Shown: positions 27,396 to 36,527, counted from the first letter of the stretch. The stretch: 55,987 bases of DNA from Flavobacterium gawalongense (GCF_007097265.1 NZ_VJZP01000029.1:1-55987), one strand, 5' to 3'. A program made the numbers and translations. The notes: a model not told the origin generated them from the sequence alone.

Positions 27396-27700
27396 TTTAC
27401 AAAAGTAAACATCTTTGCATTTACATTTGTAAACAAAAATGTTTTTAATTATTTCAATGCTGTAAACACTTTGCCTCCTTCTACTACACCAAACAAACTT
27501 ATCATAATTGACAAATGTTACTATTAAAGTATATATAAAATATATTATTGTTTATCAGTAAATTAAATATGTTTACTTGTAATAAAACTTTAATTAAATT
27601 ATTAAAATAAAGACTATTTCCACTTGTAATTTTGGTGCTTTCACTTAATTTAGTTACATTTGTAAATAGATTATTTTTAATCCGAATTTACAATGGTAAA
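27396..27700. promoter_or_regulatory. Array of four operator-like palindromes TTTAC-N4-GTAAA
   Basis: Sites: 27396-27409 (TTTACAAAAGTAAA), 27420-27433 (TTTACATTTGTAAA), 27653-27666 (one mismatch: GTTACATTTGTAAA) and 27687-27700 (TTTACAATGGTAAA), the last spanning the XRE start codon. A partial site lies at 27572-27583. The first overlaps a TACTTTTG box for the M14 gene; the third overlaps the TACATTTG box of the XRE gene. This layout suggests that the XRE protein controls both genes. Confidence 0.6.
27632..27662 (+). promoter_or_regulatory. Promoter of the XRE regulator
   Basis: TTG (27632-27634), 20 bases, TACATTTG (27655-27662), about 30 bases before the ATG at 27693. The box lies inside an operator-like palindrome. 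Confidence 0.75.
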
Positions 27701-28169
27701 CATAGAAGATTTTATTAAAAGATTAGAAATTATACTGGATTATTACGGTCTGAATGCTTCTTCTTTTGCAGATAAAATTGGCGTTCAGCGTTCGAGTTTG
27801 TCTCACCTACTTTCAGGAAGAAACAAACCAAGTCTGGATTTTATCCTTAAAATTTTAGACGTTTTTCCTGATATTGATTTGTATTGGATTTTGAATGGAA
27901 AAGGAACATTTCCAAAAAATACGGAACACATCGATAAAAAAGAAAATATATTTGAAGAGGTTGTAAAGCAAAATATCCCTACTCCATTAAACAACAAAAT
28001 TATTCCTGAAAATTTATTCTCAGAAATAAAAAATACAAATCCGATAAATGCATTGGAAACTAAAAAAATGGAAAGTCAACATATCGTAAAAGAATCTACT
28101 TCGGGTGAAATAGAAAAAATTGTATTCTTTTACAAAAATGGAACTTTTAAGGTGTACACACCTGATTAA
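27693..28169 (+). CDS. XRE-family helix-turn-helix regulator
   Basis: A 158-residue protein with an N-terminal XRE domain at about residues 8-70. The recognition region is SFADKIGVQRSSLSHLLSG, and WILNGKGTFP closes the domain. The rest (70-140) is low-complexity and charged, with a final strand IVFFYKNGTFKVYTPD. No peptidase or sugar-sensing domain is visible. It is divergent from the M14 peptidase and is probably self-regulated through the palindromes at 27396-27700. Confidence 0.85.
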   Translation: MVNIEDFIKRLEIILDYYGLNASSFADKIGVQRSSLSHLLSGRNKPSLDFILKILDVFPDIDLYWILNGKGTFPKNTEHIDKKENIFEEVVKQNIPTPLNNKIIPENLFSEIKNTNPINALETKKMESQHIVKESTSGEIEKIVFFYKNGTFKVYTPD

Positions 28170-28195
28170 TTTTTAAACCGCTTTGTGTTGTTTTT

Positions 28196-28213
28196 AAAAC
28201 TGAAAACAGTTTT
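28196..28213 (+). terminator. Terminator-like hairpin after the XRE gene
   Basis: AAAACTG (28196-28202) and CAGTTTT (28207-28213) with an AAAA loop, followed by GAAATTTTC. Short, with a poor T-run. Confidence 0.45.
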
Positions 28214-28246
28214 GAAATTTTCTTCGAACAATCAAAAAGACTGGAT

Positions 28247-28798
28247 TTATTCTTTATATCCTTTTTCCGGAATTTTACCTTCTACTCCTATATAGTGTTT
28301 TTTCAAAATAGTCATGTCGGCTTCTATATTTCCTGAAGGCATTAATGGAGTTCCCAAATTCACTTCTTTTTGTCCAAAATCAAAAGCGACAGGAATTATG
28401 GGAACATTTACTTTCAAAGCAATATAATAAAATCCTGTTTTTAGTTCAGCAACTTTTTTTCGAGTTCCCTCAGGAGCAACGGCCAGACGAAAAACTTCTT
28501 TTCTTTGAAAAATCGCCGCAATAGAATCTACTTTATTCAAACCTCCAGTACGATCCAAAGGTTCTCCTCCCATATATCTAAAATAAAATCCAAAAGGAAA
28601 ACGGAACAATTCTTTCTTACCTCCCCAATTCATTTCTAATCCAGTTATTCCTCTAGTAAAAATTCCCAAATAAAAATCATGCGCACTGGTATGCGGCATT
28701 ACCATCATCACACATTTTTTGATATTCGGATCAATCGTCCCAACTATTTTCCAACCCATAAGCTTGAAAAATATCCATTTATAAAATTGTTTCTTCAT
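28247..28798 (-). CDS. PlsC-like lysophospholipid acyltransferase family protein
   Basis: A 183-residue acyltransferase of the 1-acyl-glycerol-3-phosphate type. The catalytic H-x4-D motif is in VMPHTSAHDFYLG, the acceptor site is around FRYMGGEPLDRTGG, and the APEGTRKK block is the family's third motif. It is short for PlsC (usually about 240), as in the compact subfamily common in Bacteroidota. No strong membrane segment besides the N-terminal helix. Its start lies 62 bases from the divergent methyltransferase-like gene. Confidence 0.85.
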   Translation of the reverse strand: MKKQFYKWIFFKLMGWKIVGTIDPNIKKCVMMVMPHTSAHDFYLGIFTRGITGLEMNWGGKKELFRFPFGFYFRYMGGEPLDRTGGLNKVDSIAAIFQRKEVFRLAVAPEGTRKKVAELKTGFYYIALKVNVPIIPVAFDFGQKEVNLGTPLMPSGNIEADMTILKKHYIGVEGKIPEKGYKE

Positions 28799-28860
28799 TC
28801 TTCAATTCTTTCGTACAAAATAAATAATTTATATCTTATTTTTGAGTAAAACTGTCACTA

Positions 28861-29526
28861 ATGATTAAAAAAATATTCAGTTATCTAATTCCAATAAAAA
28901 TTTATCAAACGAAATCTTCATTGAGTAAATCGATTGAGGTAACCTGGGCAAATGGTGAATTAGTTTTAGATTCTGAAAATGCGAATTATTCTTATGGAAG
29001 TTTGCAACGTATTTTAAGAATAGGATTAAAAAATATTGGCTATGAAAAAATAGCCGCCATGGAACGTATTCTAGTTTTGGGAGTAGCTGGTGGCAGCGTT
29101 ATAAAAACATTGGTCGATGAGATTAATTATAAAGGAAAAATAACCGGAGTTGAAATTGATTCAGATATAATCAGAATAGCAAATAAATATTTTGACTTAG
29201 ATAAAATACCCCAACTCGATATTGTAATTGAAGATGCATTCGAATTTGTTTTGAAAACTAAAAATAAATACGATTTGATTATTATTGATATTTTTCAAGA
29301 TACAACAATGCCAAATTTTTTATTTGAAACCTATTTTATTAATCGTATCTGTTTTCTTTTAAGAAATCGAGGTTTTATTCTTTTCAATACCATGATTTTG
29401 AATGAATCCCAAAACATAAGAAATCAAAAATATGTCTCTGAATTTTATGAAAATCGATTCAAAATAAAAACGATTCCAAGAGTCGAAGTACACAATGAAT
29501 TGATTATAATTGAAAAATTAGAATGA
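28861..29526 (+). CDS. Spermidine-synthase-like SAM-binding protein
   Basis: A 221-residue Rossmann protein. It has the SAM loop VLGVAGGSVIKTL, the acidic strand end GVEIDSDIIRIANKYF, an EDAFEF motif and DLIIIDIFQDTTMPNFLF, all in the places seen in spermidine synthases. It lacks the usual N-terminal tetramerisation strands, and the gatekeeping loop is altered. It may therefore be a methyltransferase rather than an aminopropyltransferase. No SAM decarboxylase is in the window to supply the aminopropyl donor. Confidence 0.7.
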   Translation: MIKKIFSYLIPIKIYQTKSSLSKSIEVTWANGELVLDSENANYSYGSLQRILRIGLKNIGYEKIAAMERILVLGVAGGSVIKTLVDEINYKGKITGVEIDSDIIRIANKYFDLDKIPQLDIVIEDAFEFVLKTKNKYDLIIIDIFQDTTMPNFLFETYFINRICFLLRNRGFILFNTMILNESQNIRNQKYVSEFYENRFKIKTIPRVEVHNELIIIEKLE

Positions 29527-29638
29527 AATAGTTAAATCGTATTAGGAATAAGTTTTGAATTAAAAAAATATGTACATTACGTCATATTAACACATTTGAT
29601 AAAAAACAACCACTATTAATTCTAAACCAATTATTTTT

Positions 29639-31516
29639 ATGAGAAAATTTAGCAATACTATTCCCATTTTAAGTATTACGCTTCTTTCAAGCTTTACATT
29701 AATGTCATTTATCGATCCCCCAAAATACCGTGACCTTAATAAGAATGGAAAAATGGATCCGTATGAAAATGTAAAACTTCCTATCGAAAAAAGAATCGAT
29801 AATTTGATTTCATTAATGAATATCGAAGAGAAAGCCGGAATGATGTTTATCAACGGAACACTCATCAATACAGACGGAAGTATCGACAAAAAAGAAGGAG
29901 CTACAGGAATGGCAGCCCGACTTCCTTCCCCACGTGAATTGATTGTGGATAAAAAAATGAACCATTTCAATTATTGGCAAGCACCAAATGTAAAAGAATT
30001 GGCGATAGGTTATAATGCGATTCAAAAAGTTGCCGAGGATACGCGACTTGGAATTCCTGTAACTATTGCATCAGATCCGCGTCATTATTTTAGCAATAAT
30101 GTTTTTGCCATGGAAGCCAATGGTTTCTCACAATGGCCGGAACAATTAGGTTTTGCAGCAATCAATGACACCAAATTAATGCAGCAATTTGGTGATATTG
30201 CCCGTCAGGAATACCTTGCTGTTGGAATCCGTGAAGCCTTACATCCTATGGCTGATTTGGCTACAGAACCACGATGGCCCCGTGTAAGCGGTACTTTTGG
30301 GGAAGATGCCAACCTTTCTGCACGCATGATAAAAGCGTATATTTTAGGTTTCCAAGGAACCAAATTAGGACACAACAGTGTTGCTTGTATGACTAAACAT
30401 TTCTCAGGTGGAGGTCCTCAAAAAGAAGGACTTGACCCTCATTTTCAATATCAAAAAGGCCAAGTGTATCCTGGTAAAAATTTCGATTACCATTTGATTC
30501 CTTTTGAGGCAGCTTTCGATGTAAAAACTGCGGCCATAATGCCTTATTATGGAGTTCCAATGGATCAAACTTCAGAAAACGTTGGTTTTTCGTATAATAA
30601 AGATATCATTACTAAGTTGTTGCGTGATAAATACAAATTCGATGGTGTAGTTTGTACGGATTGGGGATTGGTTTCTGATACTCATATGGGACCTGTTTTG
30701 TGGCCAGCTCGTGCTTGGGGTGTGGAAAATTTAAGTGAAATACAACGCGTCAAAAAAATAATCGATTCGGGTTGTGATCAATTTGGTGGTGAAAATTGTC
30801 CGCAATATATTGTTGAGTTAGTTAAGGAAGGGCAAATAAAAGAATCCCGTATTAACCAATCCATTAGAAGATTATTGCGTCAAAAATTCATTTTGGGTTT
30901 ATTCGACAATCCTTATATAGATGTGGATAGCGCTACCAAAATTGTGGGTCGTGATGATTTTAGAAAATTAGGAGAAACCACGCAACGTCGCTCGATGACT
31001 TTATTAAAAAATGATATCAAACTCCCGTTGGCCGCTGATTCTAAATTAAAAATTTATGTAAAAAATGTAGATGCAAAAGCTGCTTCTAAATATGGAACTA
31101 TAGTGTCGCTTCCAGAACAAGCAGACATTGCGATTATTCGATTGAATACGCCTTGGATTCCTTTAGATACTGATAATCCGTTTGCTAAAGGCTTTCATCA
31201 TGGTGATTTAGATTTCAAAGGAAAAGATTTGGAAGAGGTTTTGACACTTTGTAAAACCGTTCCAACGATTGTAGATATTTATTTAGATCGTCCGGCTGTT
31301 TTCCCAGAAATTAATGCTGCTGCCAAGGGCGTTTTTGCCAATTATGGTGCTGCCGATGCGGCTTTATTAGATATCATTTTCGGAAATGCAAAACCTGAGG
31401 GAAAATTACCTTTTGAATTACCTTCGTCTATGGAAGCGGTAAGAAACCAAAAAGAAGATGTTCCTTACGATTCAAAAGATCCTTTATATCCTTTTGGTTT
31501 CGGATTGGGTTATTAA
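29639..31516 (+). CDS. Secreted glycoside hydrolase family 3 beta-glucosidase-type enzyme
   Basis: A 625-residue exported glycosidase. An N-terminal signal segment (ILSITLLSSFTLMSF) is followed by DLNKNGKMDPYEN, an EF-hand/dockerin-like calcium loop. The TIM barrel contains DPRHYFSNN, AVGIREALHPMADLATEPRW, CMTKHFSGGG and the nucleophile D341 in GVVCTDWG. The second domain (residues 440-625) is of the GH3 C-terminal type and ends in LYPFGFGLGY. It likely removes beta-linked glucose from plant or fungal glycans in the periplasm or outside. It is not in a polysaccharide utilisation locus here. Confidence 0.92.
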   Translation: MRKFSNTIPILSITLLSSFTLMSFIDPPKYRDLNKNGKMDPYENVKLPIEKRIDNLISLMNIEEKAGMMFINGTLINTDGSIDKKEGATGMAARLPSPRELIVDKKMNHFNYWQAPNVKELAIGYNAIQKVAEDTRLGIPVTIASDPRHYFSNNVFAMEANGFSQWPEQLGFAAINDTKLMQQFGDIARQEYLAVGIREALHPMADLATEPRWPRVSGTFGEDANLSARMIKAYILGFQGTKLGHNSVACMTKHFSGGGPQKEGLDPHFQYQKGQVYPGKNFDYHLIPFEAAFDVKTAAIMPYYGVPMDQTSENVGFSYNKDIITKLLRDKYKFDGVVCTDWGLVSDTHMGPVLWPARAWGVENLSEIQRVKKIIDSGCDQFGGENCPQYIVELVKEGQIKESRINQSIRRLLRQKFILGLFDNPYIDVDSATKIVGRDDFRKLGETTQRRSMTLLKNDIKLPLAADSKLKIYVKNVDAKAASKYGTIVSLPEQADIAIIRLNTPWIPLDTDNPFAKGFHHGDLDFKGKDLEEVLTLCKTVPTIVDIYLDRPAVFPEINAAAKGVFANYGAADAALLDIIFGNAKPEGKLPFELPSSMEAVRNQKEDVPYDSKDPLYPFGFGLGY

Positions 31517-31549
31517 AAATCACAAATTGTTGTTATAGTTGTTAATGAA

Positions 31550-31579
31550 AAATGCTTCGTCTTAATTGGCGAAGCATTT
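31550..31579 (+). terminator. Terminator of the GH3 gene
   Basis: AAATGCTTCG (31550-31559) pairs with CGAAGCATTT (31570-31579) over a 10-nt loop, followed by ATTTTTA. Confidence 0.85.
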
Positions 31580-31665
31580 ATTTTTAAGCTACTATTAATA
31601 AGATTATTACAATTAAATACAAGTGTAATATATTTAAAATACGACAATTATTTTGTACTTTAGAT

Positions 31666-32400
31666 ATGAATTTCCTAACCGATAATGATATGAAAAAAAT
31701 CATAAAAAAACTTCTTTTAGGAAATGTCCCAATAGTTGCTAAACCAAAAATCAATCCTGTTGAAAAGCGTGTTCAAAATATAAAAGCGATTTGGAATAAT
31801 GATCATCAAGATGATAACGGAATAGAAAAAATAGTTCGTTTGTTTCTTTCCTCATCGCAATTACTGTTTCCTGGAATTTACATCAAATATCTGGCTTCCC
31901 GAAAAGGAGTTGAATATCAGGATTTAGCTATTGACTTTTATGTTTTGCTTAAAGTTATATTTCCATTAGTAACTCTAATTAATCAATGGCAGACTAATGG
32001 TTTTGTTATTGTGATATTGATTTATGTTTTACTGGAAACCGTTTTGTACATCCCTACTTTAATTTTTGCTTCCGATTTGTTTTCAAAACCACGCTCCTAT
32101 AAAAGGTCTATGTTATTGCTTTTCCTAAATTATGTAGAAATTGTGTTGGCTTTTGGCGTTTTGTATTCCTGCGATAATTTTATGAATAAACCATTCACTC
32201 ATTGGTTTGATGCGGTTTATTTTAGCACAATTACCTCCTCTTCTATTGGCTATGGCGATTTTTATCCCGTTACCACACTAGGAAAAGTACTAGTGAGCAT
32301 ACAGGCGTTATTATTTTTATTTTTTGTAGTCTTATTTTTAAATTTTTTCTCTACTAAAATAAAAACTAAAGGTTATTTTGACTTTGAAAATGAAGGTTAG
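31666..32400 (+). CDS. Two-TM type potassium channel family protein
   Basis: A 244-residue membrane protein. The pore loop FSTITSSSIGYGDFYP carries the selectivity filter IGYGD between the last two helices. There are four to five membrane segments in total. The soluble N-terminus (about 60 residues, basic) has no known sensor. A second possible start is the Met at 31690 (MKKIIKKLLLG). The box TACTTTAG just before the first ATG is one base off the promoter consensus; if it is the promoter, the message would be nearly leaderless and the 31690 start becomes likely. Confidence 0.82.
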   Translation: MNFLTDNDMKKIIKKLLLGNVPIVAKPKINPVEKRVQNIKAIWNNDHQDDNGIEKIVRLFLSSSQLLFPGIYIKYLASRKGVEYQDLAIDFYVLLKVIFPLVTLINQWQTNGFVIVILIYVLLETVLYIPTLIFASDLFSKPRSYKRSMLLLFLNYVEIVLAFGVLYSCDNFMNKPFTHWFDAVYFSTITSSSIGYGDFYPVTTLGKVLVSIQALLFLFFVVLFLNFFSTKIKTKGYFDFENEG

Positions 32401-32401
32401 T

Positions 32402-32452
32402 TTAAATCATCTTCCTCGCTTTTTCTAAATCTTCTAAGGTATCAATTCCGTT
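32402..32452 (-). pseudogene. 3'-end remnant of a kdsB-like gene
   Basis: On the minus strand this reads [15 protein letters not shown] followed by TAA. The intact kdsB at 35718 ends [15 protein letters not shown]. Only about 16 codons remain; an in-frame TGA follows on the upstream side (32453-32455). At DNA level it is clearly related but diverged. It begins 1 base after the K+ channel stop. The M16 pair lies between this fragment and intact kdsB, both in the same orientation. Confidence 0.75.
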
Positions 32453-32602
32453 TCAATTCACACATTTTTACTTTTTTTAGAATTAAATTTTTGAAATAAT
32501 GATTCCATTCTTAGTATTATACATTGGTTTTTATATTTAAAGATATATTTCCAAAACATCTTAATTTTCAGTAATGACTAAAAACATAGATTTTATTCCA
32601 AA

Positions 32603-32794
32603 AAAATAGGGGAACCTAATCCTACCGTGTGGACACAAATATTTAGACGAAATTTCAGCCACGAATTTCACTAATTTTCACTAATTAATTCGAGTAAATT
32701 CGTGGCTAACTTTTTTATAATATGATAAAATCTGTGTTATCTGTGTCCTACTTTAAACTTGTGTCCATGCGGTAGGAACCTAATCCCCTATTTT
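32603..32794. terminator. Terminator of the M16 operon split by an inserted element
   Basis: AAAATAGGGG (32603-32612) and CCCCTATTTT (32785-32794) form a perfect 10-bp stem with AACCTAAT as loop once the 156-bp element and one AACCTAAT are removed. On the minus strand it lies just past the M16 operon stop and would end in TTTTTT. Confidence 0.75.
32621..32776. mobile_element. MITE-like element, 156 bp, in a terminator loop
   Basis: Ends CCTACCGTGTGGACACAA (32621-32638) and, on the other strand, CCTACCGCATGGACACAA (32776-32759): 16 of 18 match. AACCTAAT occurs directly on both sides (32613-32620 and 32777-32784) as an 8-bp target duplication. Inside is a GCCACGAATTTCACTAATT palindrome of the type also found at 35652, 39785 and within 48835-48994. 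No coding capacity. Confidence 0.78.
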
Positions 32795-32801
32795 CATTTT
32801 A

Positions 32802-34202
32802 TTAATTTACTTTCTTTATATCATCCTTTATTTCCAGTTCAGTAACTTTACCATATTTTTCAGCAATTTTTTTGATATCTTCTGATTTTCCTACAAGTAC
32901 AAATTGTAACTTATCCTTAGGGAAATATTTGGCAATAATTTGGTTGGCTTTTACCAAATCCAGACCATCTACATTTTTTTCGAAATTATCGATAAAAGAT
33001 TTATCAAAATTATACCAAAACATTTGAGACAGTAAGTTTGATAATTGCTCTGTTGTTTCATAACGCGGTGGAAACTGTCCTTTCACATAATTTTTGGCTG
33101 AACTTAATGATTTTTCATCAATACCATTTGTATGTAATTTATTCAATACTTCCAAAGCTTTATCAATTGCTGGTTCCGTCGTTTTAACGGCTGTAAAAGT
33201 GCTAATTACAAAAGACCCCCCATTCTTTAAAGCATTAAATCTACTTGAAGCACCATAAGTCAAACCAGAATTTACTCTAAGTTCATCATTTAGCATGGAA
33301 GTAAAACGTCCTCCAAATAATGTATTGACAACATCAATAGCTACATAATCTGGATTGTTTCTATTCACACCCGGTGCTCCAATATAAAATGTTGTCTCCT
33401 TAGCATCGCCTTTATTGACTAGTAATACCTTATTTTCAGTAGGAATGTTAATCGTTTTTGATGCTGGATTTTCTTCTTCTTTTGCTGATTTTTCCCAACC
33501 AGAAAACAACTTGGTTAGTTTTGCTTTCATTTCATTAGTAGCAAAATCTCCAACAATACTTATAACAGCATTATTAGGTTTATAATTTGTTTTATAAAAA
33601 TCTTTAACATCATTAACCGTTAATTTACTAACAGTTGAATTATTTCCACTTAAAACATTTCCATATACATGATTTCCGTACAAAAGTGAATCAAAATATG
33701 ATCCTATTACTAATCGTGGACTTTCCTTTTGTTGTTCAAGTGTAACTAATAAACGACTTTTTTCTTTTTCAAATTCTGAAGTATCAAAAACAGGATTGAG
33801 TAGTATTTCTTTAATGATAGCGAGTACTTTGTCTTTATCCTTAGCTGCAAATTTTGAAGAAAGACCAGAAAATTCTTTGGAAGCATAAGTACTTACATCA
33901 GCTCCTGTGAAGTCCAATTCTTCATCTAGTTTTATCTTTGTGAAATTTTTAGTACCATGTTTAAGAGCTGTAGCGGTTAATGATGCTAAACCTGCTTTAT
34001 CGTAGTCATAAATTGCACCGGCTGGCAGTATGGCTGAAACACTGATGACAGGAACATCATGCTGTTCCATCAGATTAATTGTTAGGCCGTTTGGTAATTT
34101 AAAAGTGGTGTAATTTTGTAATTTAAAACTCTGCGCCGATAGATTTATACTGGTAATCACCAGTAGGCAGAATATTATGAGTTTTTGGTTGATCTGTTTC
34201 AT
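32802..34202 (-). CDS. M16-family peptidase subunit, non-catalytic
   Basis: A 466-residue exported protein with a signal peptide (LLVITSINLSAQ). It has the two-lobed M16B fold (FKLPNGLTINLMEQHDVPVI, later GGRFTSMLNDELRVNSGLTYG) but no HxxEH zinc motif: the matching place reads LASLTATALKHG. It retains the Arg/Tyr substrate motif of the second lobe. It starts 4 bases after the catalytic partner at 34207, so the two probably form a heterodimer in the periplasm, as in mitochondrial processing peptidase and other bacterial M16B pairs. Confidence 0.9.
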   Translation of the reverse strand: MKQINQKLIIFCLLVITSINLSAQSFKLQNYTTFKLPNGLTINLMEQHDVPVISVSAILPAGAIYDYDKAGLASLTATALKHGTKNFTKIKLDEELDFTGADVSTYASKEFSGLSSKFAAKDKDKVLAIIKEILLNPVFDTSEFEKEKSRLLVTLEQQKESPRLVIGSYFDSLLYGNHVYGNVLSGNNSTVSKLTVNDVKDFYKTNYKPNNAVISIVGDFATNEMKAKLTKLFSGWEKSAKEEENPASKTINIPTENKVLLVNKGDAKETTFYIGAPGVNRNNPDYVAIDVVNTLFGGRFTSMLNDELRVNSGLTYGASSRFNALKNGGSFVISTFTAVKTTEPAIDKALEVLNKLHTNGIDEKSLSSAKNYVKGQFPPRYETTEQLSNLLSQMFWYNFDKSFIDNFEKNVDGLDLVKANQIIAKYFPKDKLQFVLVGKSEDIKKIAEKYGKVTELEIKDDIKKVN

Positions 34203-34206
34203 AAAG

Positions 34207-35520
34207 TTAATCTTCTACATTTGTTTTTAATACTCCTACGGTTCTGTTACTTTTTGTAAAATATTTTTTGGCAACATTCTGCACATCAGCTACGGTAATT
34301 TTATTATAGTTAGCCGGTGCGTTGAACATTTTTCGATAATCTCCAAAAAACACTTCGTATGTACCTATATTATTTGACTTTCCATCGATGGTTTCTACTT
34401 GGGAGTAAAATTCCATCAGTTTCTGGTTTTTTATTTTCTGAAGTTCTGTTTCACTAATGCCTTCCTTTTTTATTTTTTCAATCTCAACATAAATCGCTTG
34501 CTCTAAATCAGCCTCTTTAACATCTTTATTAGCAACAGCATATACATTGAAAAGCTTAGGATCAAAACTATCTCTGAAATCAGTAAATACCTGAGTGGCC
34601 AATTGTTTTTGATCTATTAATGAAGCATACAATCGAGATGAATTCCCACTTGAAAGAACAGAACTAAGAATATTCAATGCATAATAATCCTCATTTTTAG
34701 ACTCTGGCGTATGATACCCAATCATGAGATATGGAGTTGCTACTTCTTTTTTAACAATTATTCTTCGTTCCCCAGTTTGAGCAGGTTCAATAATGTGAAC
34801 TTTAGGTGGAGCTGCTTGTGCAGGAATAATTTCAAGATATTTTTTAGCAAATTCCTTAACTTGTTTCATTTTGATAGCTCCAGAAACTACAACGACACAG
34901 TTGTTTGGAGCATAATAGGTTTTAAAATAGCGTTCCAAATCTTGTTGTGTCCAATTTTTCATATCATCTTCATACCCTATAACTGGCCAATGGTAGGGAT
35001 GTTCCTGAAAAGCAGTTGCCTGCACAGACTGTGACAATAGACGCCATGGAGAATTTTCAAGCCCTGTACGACGCTCACTCAAAACCACACCTCTTTCACT
35101 TTCTACCATAGTAGGATCAATACTCAAACTGGAAATTCTATCCCCCTCAAGATCAAATATAACTTCAGATGCTGATGCTGGAAACCAGTTGGAATAGACC
35201 GTAACATTTTCAGTAGTATAGGCATTATTAGCACCACCGTTAAATTCCATGGTTTGGTCAAAGAGTTTTGGACCATATTTTTTAGCTCCATTGAACATCA
35301 TGTGTTCAAAAAAATGAGAAAGTCCAGTGATACCTTGATATTCGTTTCGGCTTCCCACCTTATAAAACAAATACATATTGGCATTTGGAATGGAGAAATC
35401 TTCCACAACCAGAAACTTCATTCCGTTTGTAAGTGTAAACGTTTTTACATCATCTGCTTTCATTTGTGCATGTCCATAAAAGGATCCCAAAAAAATAAGA
35501 TGGAGCATTATTTTTTTCAT
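34207..35520 (-). CDS. M16-family zinc metallopeptidase, catalytic subunit
   Basis: A 437-residue protein with a signal peptide (HLIFLGSFYGHAQ). The inverted zinc motif HxxEH is intact in GLSHFFEHMMFNG, with the third ligand Glu about 75 residues on (VESERGVVLSERR). The second lobe has LSSVLSSGNSSRLYASLIDQ. It is the first gene of the M16 pair and is expected to degrade or process peptides in the periplasm together with the downstream subunit. Confidence 0.92.
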   Translation of the reverse strand: MKKIMLHLIFLGSFYGHAQMKADDVKTFTLTNGMKFLVVEDFSIPNANMYLFYKVGSRNEYQGITGLSHFFEHMMFNGAKKYGPKLFDQTMEFNGGANNAYTTENVTVYSNWFPASASEVIFDLEGDRISSLSIDPTMVESERGVVLSERRTGLENSPWRLLSQSVQATAFQEHPYHWPVIGYEDDMKNWTQQDLERYFKTYYAPNNCVVVVSGAIKMKQVKEFAKKYLEIIPAQAAPPKVHIIEPAQTGERRIIVKKEVATPYLMIGYHTPESKNEDYYALNILSSVLSSGNSSRLYASLIDQKQLATQVFTDFRDSFDPKLFNVYAVANKDVKEADLEQAIYVEIEKIKKEGISETELQKIKNQKLMEFYSQVETIDGKSNNIGTYEVFFGDYRKMFNAPANYNKITVADVQNVAKKYFTKSNRTVGVLKTNVED

Positions 35521-35651
35521 AGGTCAATAAATTAGTTACGTTAAAACTAATAAATTTTATTGACTATTTACAATTTTATAACAATGATGTTAAATTCATG
35601 GCTTTTTTATAACATTTAAATGGGTGATTCAGCAAATGTTAACTATTTTTT

Positions 35652-35714
35652 TAGCCACTAATTCACTGATTTTTTTCAAATCTTACTGAAGAAAAACTCG
35701 TGAATTTGTGGCTA
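35652..35714. repeat. Intergenic inverted repeat, GCCAC-type
   Basis: TAGCCACTAATTCAC (35652-35666) pairs with GTGAATTTGTGGCTA (35700-35714), 14 of 15, over about 33 bases. It lies 3 bases past the kdsB stop and may act as its transcript end. Same family as the inner palindromes of 32621-32776 and 48835-48994. Confidence 0.7.
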
Positions 35715-35717
35715 TTC

Positions 35718-36443
35718 TTAAAGCATTTTTCTAGCTTTTTCTAAATCTTCGGGAGTATCAATTCCAATTCCAACATGTGTAGTTTCAACCATTTTGATTC
35801 GTTTTCCAAATTCTAGATAACGTAATTGCTCCAGTTTTTCGGATGCTTCCAATGATTTCATGGGTAAATGGTAAAAATCCAACAAAGCTTGTTTTCTAAA
35901 AGCATAAATCCCGATGTGTTGCATGTATCTTACACCCACATTTTTCTCCCTAGCATACGGAATTACCGAACGCGAAAAGTACAAGGCAAATCCGTTTTGA
36001 TCCACCACTACTTTTACATTATTGGGGTTTTCGATTTCGTATTCGTCTGTTATTTCACGCATCAAAGAAGCTAAATCCACTTTTTCATCCAAATCATTTC
36101 TAAAAATTTCAATCAGTTTTGCCAGAGGCTCTACATCTATAAATGGTTCATCCCCTTGCACATTCACCACAATATCCACATCCAGATTTTCAACCGCTTC
36201 GGCAATTCGATCACTCCCCGATTCATGCTCCTTAATACTTCTAATGGCTTTTCCACCATGAGAAAAAATTTCGCTATAAATTAAATCAGAATCCGTTACC
36301 ACAAAAACATCATCAAATAAATGGGTGTTTATTGCGGCTTCATAAGTTCTTAAAATCACCGTTTTACCACCCAAATCCTGCATGAGTTTGGCGGAAAATC
36401 GTGTGGATGCGTAACGCGCGGGAATGACTGCTATTATTTTCAT
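35718..36443 (-). CDS. kdsB: 3-deoxy-manno-octulosonate cytidylyltransferase
   Basis: A 241-residue enzyme that activates Kdo with CTP for lipopolysaccharide core synthesis. Seen are the N-terminal nucleotide loop [30 protein letters not shown] with the metal Asp, and [14 protein letters not shown] place the start at 36443 (MKIIAVIP), the standard family N-terminus. The open frame runs 31 codons further up through repeat DNA (GCCACGAAGACACTAAG), which is not coding. Confidence 0.95.
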   Translation of the reverse strand: MKIIAVIPARYASTRFSAKLMQDLGGKTVILRTYEAAINTHLFDDVFVVTDSDLIYSEIFSHGGKAIRSIKEHESGSDRIAEAVENLDVDIVVNVQGDEPFIDVEPLAKLIEIFRNDLDEKVDLASLMREITDEYEIENPNNVKVVVDQNGFALYFSRSVIPYAREKNVGVRYMQHIGIYAFRKQALLDFYHLPMKSLEASEKLEQLRYLEFGKRIKMVETTHVGIGIDTPEDLEKARKML

Positions 36444-36527
36444 TTTTGTATTTTTTTTTTGCCACGAAGACACTAAGTCGCAAAGTTTTATTTTTAATCT
36501 TTTGCTGGTGAGAGTGTCCCGCTCGTA

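Noticed and set aside
28861..29526. Spermidine synthase working with the arginine decarboxylase
   Set aside because: The N-terminal strands of true spermidine synthases are missing, it is 10 kb away, and no SAM decarboxylase is in view; called only a family-like SAM-binding protein.
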